DNA of 64,000 nucleotides, from NCBI GenBank assembly GCA_020634215.1, contig JACKCD010000019.1, positions 1-64,000 of the forward strand. Reading direction: 5' to 3'. The notes under the pieces are model-generated. The model was not told the origin of the DNA, did no database searches, and was given only the letters and a program-made list of their open reading frames with translations. Every line of letters begins with the position of its first letter. Within the stretch, counting starts at the first letter, position 1. Source of the DNA: Ardenticatenaceae bacterium (GTDB taxonomy: Bacteria > Chloroflexota > Anaerolineae > Promineifilales > Promineifilaceae). Positions 47,396-57,232 of the stretch are shown piece after piece. A program made the position numbers and the translations under genes.

Positions 47396-49105
47396 ATGCA
47401 AAGATACCCTACCTCTGTCGAAAGATTACAGGCTCGGCTGCAATGGGCTGAATCGCTCCTACAGCTAAAAGAACTGCTGACTTCCACCCTTGATGTCGCA
47501 GAAGTATACCGTCGTGCCGCTCGCGCCTTTGTGGAAAATTTTGAGATTCGATACTGCGCTATTTCCAGTTGGGATCAAGCGGCCAACACCTTAACCACAC
47601 AGGCAGAGTTTACCGATAAAGCCTTGCGTGAGGGTGCCTTTGAATTTACACAAGCCGTCGAGATTTATGACCTGGCGGATTTTCCAGACTCCCAAAAGCT
47701 GTTGCAGACCAATGAGCCAGTTATTCGTTTTGTAGACGATCCTGGTCTAGCAGTAACCGAGAAAGAAATTTTGCTTGAGATGCAAATGGCACATTCGCTA
47801 GAAGTGCCATTGGCTTATCAAAATAAAACCATTGGTCTTGTTGAACTATACCGCAGTGACGACCAGCACATTTTCAACAATGAAGAAATTGATTTTGCCA
47901 GGGCAATGGCGGTACAAGTTGCTGGTGCTCTGCACAATGCCCAAATCACCACTGAAGCCAATCGTCGTGCCGCCGAATTGAGTATGTTGAATCGCCTTGG
48001 CACGGCTTTCTCTTCAGCACCGTCGCTTGCTGATGTTTTTCTTAGCGCCAACCGTGAAATCACTTCCCTCTTTGAAATCACCAAACTTGCCTTGTTCTTG
48101 CGGGGGGAAGAACAGGAAAAGCTGCAACTCCACTACTGTTTGGATAACGAGATGGAAGTGGATCCCGAACAGTTTTCGATGGAAGCTGCCAAGATGGCTT
48201 TGCTAAAGCAGGTAGTCGAGCAGCGCGATTTGCTGTTGGTAAAGGATGACGGAGCGTGGTTGGGCTTGCCCTTGATTGTAGCCAATCGTGTTATGGGCGT
48301 GTTGATACTTGAAAACGAGTATGACGAAAATGCCTTTAACCCGCAAGACCTTGATTTGCTCCACACAATTGTTGGCCCACTTGCCACAACCATTAGCCGG
48401 TTAATTCAGTTTGAGGCGTTGCAAGCGGCGTTGGTACGGCAATCGGAGCAGCGCCTGCAACTGCAAACGGCCGCCGCGGTAGCGGCTGCCACCACCGACA
48501 TCCTGAAGCTAGAAGAACTGATTCAGCGGGCTGTAGACCTCATTAAAGAACGGTTTCAACTCTACTATGTGGGTTTGTTTTTGATTGATGGGGAAACCAA
48601 TTTTGCGGTTTTGCGCGCCGGTACGGGTGAGCCGGGGCGTATGCAGGTGGCAAATCATCATCAACTGCATGTTGGCGGCCGTTCACTTATTGGTGGGGCA
48701 ACATTTGATGGGCAATCGCGTATTACGCAGGATGTGTTGCAAGATAGCGAATGGCGACCCAACCCTCATCTTCCAGAAACACGCTCAGAACTGGCACTGC
48801 CGTTGCGCGTTCGCGGACGTATTATTGGTGCTTTAACTGTGCAGAGCGTGCGGCCAAACCACTTCTCCGAAGAGCTAATTGAAACACTGCTCACGATGTC
48901 TGATCAGATGTCTGTTGCCATTGAAAATGCTCAGTTGCTTGCCCAGGTTCAAGAGCGTGCCGAACGGCAGCGCAAACTCAACCAAATTAGCACGCAACTG
49001 CATGGCACAAGTGATGTGAACAGTATCATTGAAATTGGGCTTAAAGCATTATCCGAATACATCGGTCATGCGGATGTTGAACTGACTTTGGGTAGCCGTC
49101 AGTAA
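47396..49105 (+). CDS. Multi-GAF domain sensor protein without kinase
   Basis: A 569-residue cytoplasmic protein with three GAF-like domains: about 25-175, 195-340 and 370-530. The third has the GAF sequence FQLYYVGLFLIDGETNFAVLRAGTGEPG...LPETRSELALPLRVRGRIIGALTVQS, which recurs in the large histidine kinase at 50014. There is no kinase, cyclase or HTH domain; a short tail ends the protein. It may sense a small ligand and act on the neighbouring kinases. It follows the receiver genes after 47 bases. Confidence 0.85.
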   Translation: MQRYPTSVERLQARLQWAESLLQLKELLTSTLDVAEVYRRAARAFVENFEIRYCAISSWDQAANTLTTQAEFTDKALREGAFEFTQAVEIYDLADFPDSQKLLQTNEPVIRFVDDPGLAVTEKEILLEMQMAHSLEVPLAYQNKTIGLVELYRSDDQHIFNNEEIDFARAMAVQVAGALHNAQITTEANRRAAELSMLNRLGTAFSSAPSLADVFLSANREITSLFEITKLALFLRGEEQEKLQLHYCLDNEMEVDPEQFSMEAAKMALLKQVVEQRDLLLVKDDGAWLGLPLIVANRVMGVLILENEYDENAFNPQDLDLLHTIVGPLATTISRLIQFEALQAALVRQSEQRLQLQTAAAVAAATTDILKLEELIQRAVDLIKERFQLYYVGLFLIDGETNFAVLRAGTGEPGRMQVANHHQLHVGGRSLIGGATFDGQSRITQDVLQDSEWRPNPHLPETRSELALPLRVRGRIIGALTVQSVRPNHFSEELIETLLTMSDQMSVAIENAQLLAQVQERAERQRKLNQISTQLHGTSDVNSIIEIGLKALSEYIGHADVELTLGSRQ

Positions 49106-49127
49106 GACATGCATACCTTCAATACCC

Positions 49128-49961
49128 ATGTCCCAAAACAGGCCAATACAATCTGCCGCTGCGGCAACATTTAGTCCGTCATCGTTTCTGGATGCCTCTC
49201 AGCCAAACCTGTCGCGGGTTTTTAATTACCTGACAGGTGGTTCTGCTTATTTTGAGGCTGATCGTGTCGTGGCGGAAAAAATGTTGGTGGAGTTTCCGCC
49301 TTTGAAAAAGCTGGTGCAATTGAGTAAGGCATTTACAGTTGAAGCGGTGCAGCATCTTCATGTGGTTGAAGGGTTTCGTCAGTTTTTAGATTTGGGGTCT
49401 GGGATTCCAAGTGGTGACATGGTGCATCAGCTTGTGCCGGATGCGATGTTTGTGTATAGCGATATTAACCCGGTGGCTGTGAGCTACGGGGTTCATTTGC
49501 TTGCTGGGCAGGAGCGGGTGGCGTATGTGCATGGGGATGCTCGTGAGATTGGGGCGTTGTTGGCGCACAAGGATGTTAAGCAGCGATTGCGCTTTGATGA
49601 GCGTTTGGCGGTGGGTTTAAATAACATTCCGATGTTTTTGGCGGAGACTGAGCTGCGCCTGCTGGCGAAAACCTTGTATGACCGGCTGGCGGCTGGTTCG
49701 CAGATTTCGTTTTTCTTGCAGATGCGGGCAGCGGAGGCACAATCGAGCAAGGCGGACGAGGCTCAGATGAAGCTGCAGCGGATGGGGGTTCCGGTGCGGT
49801 ATGTGGATGTAGGGAAGGTGTGTGAGCTTTTTTGGCCGTGGAAACCGAAGCTGGTGGAGACGGCGATAAGATTTATGGGGTTGCCGGCCGATTTTTTGGA
49901 TGATGTAGCGGTTCAAGAGGCTGGTTTGGCTCATTATGCGCTTTTTTTGGTCAAGGAGTAG
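49128..49961 (+). CDS. SAM-dependent methyltransferase, DUF574 (Methyltransf_19) family
   Basis: A 277-residue Rossmann methyltransferase. The N-terminal PNLSRVFNYLTGGSAYFEADR, SAM-binding FLDLGSGIPSGDMVH, the acidic SDINPVAV and the VHGDARE segment are diagnostic of the family, which is most abundant in Actinobacteria. The substrate is unknown. Here it lies between a GAF sensor and a histidine kinase, 22 bases after the first and 52 before the second. A role in that signalling system is likely but unproven. Confidence 0.88.
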   Translation: MSQNRPIQSAAAATFSPSSFLDASQPNLSRVFNYLTGGSAYFEADRVVAEKMLVEFPPLKKLVQLSKAFTVEAVQHLHVVEGFRQFLDLGSGIPSGDMVHQLVPDAMFVYSDINPVAVSYGVHLLAGQERVAYVHGDAREIGALLAHKDVKQRLRFDERLAVGLNNIPMFLAETELRLLAKTLYDRLAAGSQISFFLQMRAAEAQSSKADEAQMKLQRMGVPVRYVDVGKVCELFWPWKPKLVETAIRFMGLPADFLDDVAVQEAGLAHYALFLVKE

Positions 49962-50013
49962 GGCTGCGCTTTTTTCTGCCTGGCCTGTGTAAGGAGCTAG
50001 CTAAAGTCGAGTT

Positions 50014-53000
50014 ATGATGGCGAAAACGGGAAATGCAAATTTGACGAAGCAACTGAATATTGAGCATTATTTGCAGGAGGCATTTATTCAACATGCCATC
50101 AATAATCGGGGATTTTTGAAATCGGCCCGACGTTCGGCTTTGGTAGTAGACAGATTAGCAAAGCTGTTTTGGGATTATATGGCGGGGACGGTGGGGGAAA
50201 CGGCCGTTACTGTGGCCGCTTCGGAAATGGCAGAGCAAGGGCTGGTGGTGGAAAGTGGGGCACGGCTAATGCAGGCACTTAATCGGGTGCCGTGGGAAAC
50301 GATGGAAGAGGAAACGGCCGTTTTTGTTAAGATCGGCGATTTCCAAATTCTCTTTCTGGAAAAATTGGCTCAGGCTCACGTGGCTCTGGAGCATACCTTT
50401 CGTGAACAGTCACAAATTGCCCTACAGAGAGCCTTGCACAGCCAGCTAGACCAGCAGCGGCTGCTTCAGCAAGCCCAGGAGCGCCGTAACAAAACGCTGC
50501 AGGATCTGATTGGGCTAAACAGCCATTTGGCGACCTTAAATGAAGAAAACAAGCTGCTGCACCAGGCTATAACGGGTGTTGTCCAGATTCTGCAGCTTGA
50601 TTTGGCAGCAATTTGTGTGTTTGATGCCGTTGAAAACCGCTGGATTGTGAAGGATAGTACTGACTCAAGTCATGCCCCAGGGCGATTGATTGAATCCCGG
50701 TTGGCAATGATTTTGGACAACGCGCAGGGTAATCGGGAGGGTGAATACCGAGAATATTATCAGACTAGCGATGGTAACAGTACGCTGTTAATGGCACTGA
50801 CGCTGCCGGATATTAACAACCAGACGGGTGGCGTGGTGACGCAGAGCAGTTCGCTGCGAGCCGATTTGGCTGAAACGCCGATTTTGTTGCGGGCATTTGC
50901 CCAAGAATTGTGGTCGCTTTGGCGAACGGCCGTTTTCTTCCAACAAATTCAATATCGCTCACGAGAGCTGGAAGTGATGCAGGGACGGTATCTTGACTCG
51001 CTTTGGAACAGCGAATTTGCTGGTGTTCATGCAACTTATCACGACCACAGCCTGATGCTGAACCGCGTCACGAATCCTGTTAGCGATGACCTGGATGGGG
51101 CAAAATTTAATTTGAAAGTGGGTGAGCAACCCTTTGGGCACGTCGTGCTGCCACCTGGCCTGATGTTGCCAGATGAAGACATAGCTTTTGTGGAAGAGCT
51201 GGTCAAAGAGATGGGGAGTGCGCTCAACAATGCCAAGCTGCTGCAATCTGCCAGTGCCAGCTCGAACCAGCTTGGTGTGGCGGCCGAAGTGTCGCGGCGT
51301 GTGACGACCATTCTAGACCGCAATGTGCTGATTGAGCAGGTGGTGGAACTGGTACGCGAGCGGTTTGGTCTGTACTACGTGGGGCTGTTTTTGGTAGACA
51401 GCAGTGGAGAAACGGCCGTTTTGCAGGCCGGTACTGGTGAAGCAGGGCGCATTCAAATTGAGCGTGGGTTCAAGCATATTGTCGGTGGCCCTTCCATGAT
51501 TGGAACGGCCGTTTCCCGGGGCGAGGCAATTGTGGAACAGGACGTTTCGCAGGCAAAAGCATTCCAGCCAAACCCGCTCTTACCCCATACCCGGTCAGAA
51601 TTGGCACTGCCGCTGCGGGCAGGTGAACGCACCATTGGGGCATTGACGGTGCAGCATGTGGCTTTGGGTGCCTTCCCGGAAGAGACCGTTGCCATTCTGC
51701 AAAGTTTGGCCGACCAACTTGCCATTGCTATTGAAAATGCCGGGCTGTTTACGCAGTTGGAATCCACCTTGACGGAGTTGACAACAACCCTTAGTGAAAC
51801 CAGCAATTTGTATGAAACCAGCCGCCATTTGAGTGAGGCCACGACCGCAACCGATGTATTTCGGGCACTCATTGATTTTGCCGCTAAGTCACAGCAGTTT
51901 GATATGGCTGCCGTGGTAACGTATGATCCAGCTAACCTGGACTTTTTGCTTTGCCCGGTGCTGTGGGGGATGACACAACAGCCGTTTGATCCCAACACGC
52001 GCTATCCCTTTGACCAATTCAACCTGGGGGAATATCAATTCCGGTTGCTGTTGATTGATGATTTGAAGGACACAACGGCCGTTCAGCACACCATCCAGCA
52101 ATTCTTCCTCGCCAACGGCTTTCGCTCCCTGGCTTTGCTGCCGATTGTTTATGAGACAGAGTGGCTAGGCACCCTGGCACTTTGCCGCACCCAGCCAAGC
52201 CAGCTTGATTTGCAAGAGCTACAGCCTTTTGTCACCCTGGCTGACCAGGCGGCCGTTGTGCTTTCCAACCAAAAGCTGCTTGAGGAAACCAACACGCTTT
52301 ACACCATCAACAACCTGTTGACCAAGGCCATTACCCGCGATCTGGCACTGTCTGAAGCGGTTGGCTATGTGGCTCGGTATATTGGGGTGCCTCAATGCCG
52401 CTTTGTTTTGTTTGAACAGCAGAAAGACGTGGCAACTGTTGTGGCAACCACGGCGCAGGATTTTGTACAAAAACAGCCAACTCAGTTTGAAATTGTGGGT
52501 GATTATGTATTTGCTGCCCTGCAAGAGTCGGGTGAGCCTTTGTTGCTGTTGCAGGGCGATGAAATGCTGCCGCAGCCCTGTAAGGCTCGGCATCTTGAGG
52601 CGTTTGATGCCCATGCGTCGTATATCATTCCGGCAGCTAGTCAGCAGGAATTGATTGGCTATATGGCACTGGATTCAACGGGTAGTTTACGGCCGTTTAC
52701 CGAAAAAAATATTAAATTTGCCCAGGCTGTGGTCGAACAGGCCACCATCCAGATTGAAAACCTAAAGTTGTACGAAGATGCGCTTAGCCGTGCCCAAGAA
52801 CTTGTCCGCCTGAACCACATCGGCTCCGCCATTTCTAGTACGCTAAACATCAATACCCTGTCTAAAACAGTTTATGAGCAAGTTGGCACACTACTGGACA
52901 ATACCATCTTTGTTCTGGCTCAATATCAACCAGAAAATGCTACCTATACGCCAGCCTTTACCACAGCCAACGGGCATCGGCTCATGCTGGGGTCTAAACA

Positions 53001-54069
53001 AGTGAAACCCAGCGAGCCACTTTATCAGATTATCCATAGCGATCAGCCCGTTCTGACCGGTGAGGATACCGGCACATTCTTGCCCCAACTTTCGCGTGAG
53101 CTTTCTGTGCTGCCTCGTTCTGGTATTTGGGTCGCTTTACGCCAAGAGGGCAAACCGGCCGGCTTCATCAGCCTGCAATCCTACGATCCCTATGCCTACA
53201 CTGAAAATGGCGCACAGTTACTGCGTACTGTCGCCACACAAGCCAGCCTGTCCATTGCCAATGCCCAGCTATTTCAGCGCATTCAGAAAAGCCTAGAAGA
53301 AATTCAAGCTGCCAACGCCAAATTGCGCGAACTCGATGAATTAAAAACACAATTCCTGGCAAATATGTCGCATGAGCTGCGTACACCCTTAAATTCTATC
53401 ATTGGCTTCTCTCGCGTCATTCTCAAAGGGATTGACGGCCCCATTACTGAAGCCCAAGAGGAAGACCTCAATACCATCTACAGAAATGGACAACACTTGC
53501 TGGCTCTCATCAACGAAATTCTCGACATGGCAAAAATCGAAGCTGGTAAAATGACGCTAAGCTTCGAGCAGGTTGATTTGTCTGAAATAGCGCGGACGGT
53601 TCATGCCATAACCGTTGGTCTTGTCAAAGAATCCGATATTGCATTGGTTTGGAACATTGCCCCACAATTACCCCAAATTGAAGCTGACCCCATTCGTATT
53701 CGCCAAATCTTGATCAACTTGTTGTCTAATGCAGCCAAATTCACCAGCAAAGGGCAGATTGAATTAGCGATCAACCAATCATCAAGTAACGAAGTTCATA
53801 TTGCTGTACGTGATTCAGGTATTGGTATTGCAAAAGAGAATTATGAAAAACTCTTTGCTGCCTTTGAACAAGTAGACAGCTCAACAACCCGTGTCGTCGG
53901 GGGCACTGGCTTGGGGCTTCCCATCACCAAATGGTTAATCAACATGCATGGAGGTTCTATTGAAGTTGAAAGTGAGTTAAACAAAGGCACTACGTTCCAC
54001 GTGAAGCTGCCAGTCAAGCAGTTAGGCGCACCTAATAACAGTATACATTTTATTGGAAACAATCATTAG
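50014..54069 (+). CDS. Large multi-GAF sensor histidine kinase
   Basis: A 1351-residue cytoplasmic kinase. An N-terminal ~170-residue helical region is followed by about five GAF or GAF-like domains (roughly 175-300, 310-410, 420-590, 605-770, 775-935 and 940-1090; the boundaries are uncertain). The HisKA domain starts near 1110, with phospho-acceptor His1120 in NMSHELRTPLN. The HATPase domain contains RQILINLLSNAAKFT, DSGIGIAKE and GGTGLGLPI. No TM segment is present. With no receiver of its own it presumably phosphorylates the receivers encoded nearby, including the one fused to threonine synthase, whose gene starts 17 bases downstream. Confidence 0.93.
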   Translation: MMAKTGNANLTKQLNIEHYLQEAFIQHAINNRGFLKSARRSALVVDRLAKLFWDYMAGTVGETAVTVAASEMAEQGLVVESGARLMQALNRVPWETMEEETAVFVKIGDFQILFLEKLAQAHVALEHTFREQSQIALQRALHSQLDQQRLLQQAQERRNKTLQDLIGLNSHLATLNEENKLLHQAITGVVQILQLDLAAICVFDAVENRWIVKDSTDSSHAPGRLIESRLAMILDNAQGNREGEYREYYQTSDGNSTLLMALTLPDINNQTGGVVTQSSSLRADLAETPILLRAFAQELWSLWRTAVFFQQIQYRSRELEVMQGRYLDSLWNSEFAGVHATYHDHSLMLNRVTNPVSDDLDGAKFNLKVGEQPFGHVVLPPGLMLPDEDIAFVEELVKEMGSALNNAKLLQSASASSNQLGVAAEVSRRVTTILDRNVLIEQVVELVRERFGLYYVGLFLVDSSGETAVLQAGTGEAGRIQIERGFKHIVGGPSMIGTAVSRGEAIVEQDVSQAKAFQPNPLLPHTRSELALPLRAGERTIGALTVQHVALGAFPEETVAILQSLADQLAIAIENAGLFTQLESTLTELTTTLSETSNLYETSRHLSEATTATDVFRALIDFAAKSQQFDMAAVVTYDPANLDFLLCPVLWGMTQQPFDPNTRYPFDQFNLGEYQFRLLLIDDLKDTTAVQHTIQQFFLANGFRSLALLPIVYETEWLGTLALCRTQPSQLDLQELQPFVTLADQAAVVLSNQKLLEETNTLYTINNLLTKAITRDLALSEAVGYVARYIGVPQCRFVLFEQQKDVATVVATTAQDFVQKQPTQFEIVGDYVFAALQESGEPLLLLQGDEMLPQPCKARHLEAFDAHASYIIPAASQQELIGYMALDSTGSLRPFTEKNIKFAQAVVEQATIQIENLKLYEDALSRAQELVRLNHIGSAISSTLNINTLSKTVYEQVGTLLDNTIFVLAQYQPENATYTPAFTTANGHRLMLGSKQVKPSEPLYQIIHSDQPVLTGEDTGTFLPQLSRELSVLPRSGIWVALRQEGKPAGFISLQSYDPYAYTENGAQLLRTVATQASLSIANAQLFQRIQKSLEEIQAANAKLRELDELKTQFLANMSHELRTPLNSIIGFSRVILKGIDGPITEAQEEDLNTIYRNGQHLLALINEILDMAKIEAGKMTLSFEQVDLSEIARTVHAITVGLVKESDIALVWNIAPQLPQIEADPIRIRQILINLLSNAAKFTSKGQIELAINQSSSNEVHIAVRDSGIGIAKENYEKLFAAFEQVDSSTTRVVGGTGLGLPITKWLINMHGGSIEVESELNKGTTFHVKLPVKQLGAPNNSIHFIGNNH

Positions 54070-54086
54070 CTTAAGTAAAGTATCGC

Positions 54087-55799
54087 ATGAGAAATTTTCA
54101 TTTGGTTTGTAGAAATTGCCAGACACAATTTCTATATACAAAACCGGTTGAAGGGTGTCCTGTTTGTAGCAGCACGCAGTTAGACGCTTGCTATGATCTG
54201 TCTAGTCTACAAAAACAAAATGGAAATGGTTATCACTCCAAGTGGGTTGATCAATTAGCTGAGCGGGGAGCCACCATGTGGCGTTACCGCGAACTGCTTC
54301 CAATCTGTAACGACGAAAACATTATTACATTAGGGGAAGGGTGGACACCGCTTCTTCGTGCCAAGAACTTGGGCCTCATGCTTGGCCACCCTAATATTTA
54401 TCTTAAAGACGAGCGCCAGGGGCCAACAAACTCATTTAAGGATCGTCAGGCAGCCGTAGCCGTGAGCGCGATGCAGGAGGCGGGAGTCAAAGAGGCGGTT
54501 GTTGCCTCAACAGGCAATGTTGCCATTGCCTACTCGGCTTACTGCACGCGGGCTGGCATAAAGCTGTGGGCGTTTGTAACCAATTCGATACCGGCCGAAA
54601 AGGTACGCGAAATTGCCATTTATGGCTCTGAAGTCATTATTGTGGCTAGTACCTATGATGATGCCAAAAAAGTGGCGGCCGATTTTGCCCATGACAAGGG
54701 TTTCTTTTTGGATCGCGGCATTAAAAGTATTGCTGCCAAAGAGGCTATGAAAACGGTAGCCTTTGAGATTGCTGAGCAGCTTGGCACCCTACGCGCCGGT
54801 GGTGATCCTTCTATGCCAAATGGAAACCGCCACCCGTGGCAAACACCGGACTGGTTTATTCAGGCCGTTAGTGGTGGTATGGGGCCTGTGGGGGTGATGA
54901 AGGGGTTCCAAGAGTTGAAGGATCTGGGGCTGGTTGAAAAATTGCCTAAGCTGGCTTGTATTCAGGTCGCAGGCTGTGCTCCGATGGCTAATTCATTTAA
55001 AAAAGGGTTGGCAGTTGCAGAAAATGTTGAGGAACCGGAGACAGATATTACAACATTGGCAACTGGGTTTCCTGGCGAGGCGTATCAGGTGCTGCGGCAG
55101 TTGATTTTGGAGCATGGTGGTACCATGGAAACGGTGACTGACCAAGAGGCGTTTAATGCCTTGCGAATGATGGCTAAGATGGATGGCATTTCGGTTGAGC
55201 CAGCAACGGCCGTTGCGTTTGCTGGTCTATTTAAACTCATCCGTGCCGGTGTGATCCGCCCCCATGAAACCGTGGTGGTCAACTGCTCTGGCCATACTTT
55301 CCCCGTGGAGAAGCATATTGTTGGTGAAAACCAAATGCGGAATATGGTTCTCAACGAAGCCGAAGCCCATAAATTTGACCTGACAGACAGTGGCGATATT
55401 GTCACATCCCATGAAGATATTGACCAGCGCCAGAAGCATGTCGTCATTGTGGAGGACAATGAGGATTCGCTCAAACTGATTCGCCGCATCTTGCAATCTC
55501 ACAGCGATTTGCATATAGATGAAGCGGCCGATGGAGTAATTGGCCTTGAAAAAATCAGGACAATTCAGCCAGATTTGGTATTATTGGATTTGACCATGCC
55601 TGGCCTGGATGGTTTTTCTATTGTTGAGGCGATGAAAGGGGATAAGCATTTAAAAGATATTCCTGTTATTGTCATTACGGCTCGCGATCTTTCTGTTCTT
55701 GAGCGCAAGCGGTTAGATGGAAAAATTAAGGCGTTGCTTCAGAAGGGGTCGTTTATGATAACGGAGTTGGTTGAGGGTATCCAGCAGGCACTTCTTTAA
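54087..55799 (+). CDS. Threonine synthase fused to a response regulator receiver domain
   Basis: A 570-residue fusion. Residues 1-430 are a PLP-dependent threonine synthase, which makes threonine from O-phosphohomoserine. A zinc ribbon (Cys8, Cys11, Cys24, Cys27) precedes the catalytic core, with PLP Lys118 in SFKDRQ and the glycine loop in STGNVA. Residues 450-570 are a complete receiver domain: acidic pair in VEDNED, phospho-Asp501 in LLDLTMPGLDG, Thr531 and Lys553. There is no stop or ribosome site between the two. The gene lies in a two-component cluster, between a histidine kinase and a receiver-kinase hybrid, so phosphorylation could affect the enzyme. It could also be a paralogue that has left metabolism. 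Confidence 0.92.
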   Translation: MRNFHLVCRNCQTQFLYTKPVEGCPVCSSTQLDACYDLSSLQKQNGNGYHSKWVDQLAERGATMWRYRELLPICNDENIITLGEGWTPLLRAKNLGLMLGHPNIYLKDERQGPTNSFKDRQAAVAVSAMQEAGVKEAVVASTGNVAIAYSAYCTRAGIKLWAFVTNSIPAEKVREIAIYGSEVIIVASTYDDAKKVAADFAHDKGFFLDRGIKSIAAKEAMKTVAFEIAEQLGTLRAGGDPSMPNGNRHPWQTPDWFIQAVSGGMGPVGVMKGFQELKDLGLVEKLPKLACIQVAGCAPMANSFKKGLAVAENVEEPETDITTLATGFPGEAYQVLRQLILEHGGTMETVTDQEAFNALRMMAKMDGISVEPATAVAFAGLFKLIRAGVIRPHETVVVNCSGHTFPVEKHIVGENQMRNMVLNEAEAHKFDLTDSGDIVTSHEDIDQRQKHVVIVEDNEDSLKLIRRILQSHSDLHIDEAADGVIGLEKIRTIQPDLVLLDLTMPGLDGFSIVEAMKGDKHLKDIPVIVITARDLSVLERKRLDGKIKALLQKGSFMITELVEGIQQALL

Positions 55800-55966
55800 G
55801 ACGTTTTGCAAGAAATAATGATTAAGCTTGCTAAATTAGCATACCAAACATTGGTGTGGATGTCATGTTGCGAGTAGTGGGTGAAATAATTTTATACAAG
55901 GGATCATCTTGCTGTGTCGTTCCCCAAACGGTTTGAGAGCCAAGAGATGATTTCCATAAAAGGCAC

Positions 55967-57232
55967 TTGATTATCAATACTGTAGTTGAGTATACACGGC
56001 CTGTCAAAATACTTTATATTGAAGACAACAACGCTAGTCGGTTGCTTGTTCAGCGTGTGTTGGGTAGCAAGGGATATGAGGTATATGTTGCCAATGATGG
56101 GCTAGAAGGCATTACGATTGCTCGTGAGCAACAGCCACGGCTTATCCTGATGGATATTAATTTACCCAACATGGATGGCCGAGAGATTACGACGCGCCTA
56201 CGCAGTATTCCTCATTTTGCGAATGTCCCCATTGTTGCTTTAACAGCAAATAACAGCCCTGGCAGCCGTGAACTTGCTTTGGCGGCCGGCTGCACGGGCT
56301 TCCTGACTAAGCCAATCAACGTTTCGCAATTTCCCAAGCAAGTTGAAGATTTTTTGCAGGGGCGAATTGAGCCACTGAGTGAAACAGAGCGGGCACAACA
56401 TTTGCAACTTCATGCACAAAAACTGGTTGAGCGGTTAGAAAGCAAGGTGCGTGAGTTGGAAAATGTGAACAAGCGGTTGCGCGAACTGGATCAGATGAAA
56501 AGTGATTTCATTGTCTTGGTTTCGCATGAACTACGAACGCCTTTAACTTTGATCAGTGGCTATTCTTACTTGCTTGAAGAAAATTTGAAGCGAGCAGAGA
56601 AGATAGTTGCGGTAGAGTCTTTAAGTAATGTTGCTGTTGGCCTAAATTTAGGTGTTGCCCGTATGCAAGAGGTCATTGATGAGATCATCAATTTTTCACG
56701 GGTGGCGGCCGGCATGTTGGATTTATCGTTTGGGCCAGTTTCCTTACAGGCATTGTTTAACGATATTGAGCAGGAATTTAGCAAAATATGTGAGAAACGG
56801 CATCTGTCTTTGCATATGGGTGATTTTTATCATTTGCCATTGATTGAGGGTGATGGGAATCAGTTGCGGCTGGCGTTTTCCAATTTGTTAAGCAACGCCA
56901 TAAAATTTACGCCTGATGGTGGCCACATTTATGTAGTTGGGCGTACTGTAGGCAATATTGTGGAAGTTTTGGTGCGGGATACGGGTATTGGGATTCCTGC
57001 TGAAGAGCAAAGCCGAATTTTTGAACAGTTTTATGTGTTAGGCTCTATTGAGCACCATTCAACAAGCAAACATGCTTTTCAAGGTGGCGGGTTAGGGCTT
57101 GGGTTGGCAGTGGCAAAGGGTATTTTTGAAGCGCATAACGGCCGTATTTCTGTAGAAAGTGAACGCCGTGACCTGGATAATTTACCTGGCAGCACCTTCC
57201 ATATTTTCTTACCTATAAAAAGACAGCTTTAG
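55967..57232 (+). CDS. Receiver-histidine kinase hybrid
   Basis: A 421-residue protein. An N-terminal receiver (about 12-130; Asp63 in LMDINLPNMDG, Lys115 in FLTKPIN) is joined by a coiled coil (about 140-178) to HisKA (His187 in VSHELRTPLT) and HATPase domains (LRLAFSNLLSNAIKFT, DTGIGIPAEEQ, GGGLGLGLAVAKG). The receiver is at the N-terminus, so the kinase may be controlled by phosphorylation from another kinase. The start is probably TTG at 55967 after AAAGG; the domain itself begins soon after. Confidence 0.9.
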   Translation: MIINTVVEYTRPVKILYIEDNNASRLLVQRVLGSKGYEVYVANDGLEGITIAREQQPRLILMDINLPNMDGREITTRLRSIPHFANVPIVALTANNSPGSRELALAAGCTGFLTKPINVSQFPKQVEDFLQGRIEPLSETERAQHLQLHAQKLVERLESKVRELENVNKRLRELDQMKSDFIVLVSHELRTPLTLISGYSYLLEENLKRAEKIVAVESLSNVAVGLNLGVARMQEVIDEIINFSRVAAGMLDLSFGPVSLQALFNDIEQEFSKICEKRHLSLHMGDFYHLPLIEGDGNQLRLAFSNLLSNAIKFTPDGGHIYVVGRTVGNIVEVLVRDTGIGIPAEEQSRIFEQFYVLGSIEHHSTSKHAFQGGGLGLGLAVAKGIFEAHNGRISVESERRDLDNLPGSTFHIFLPIKRQL

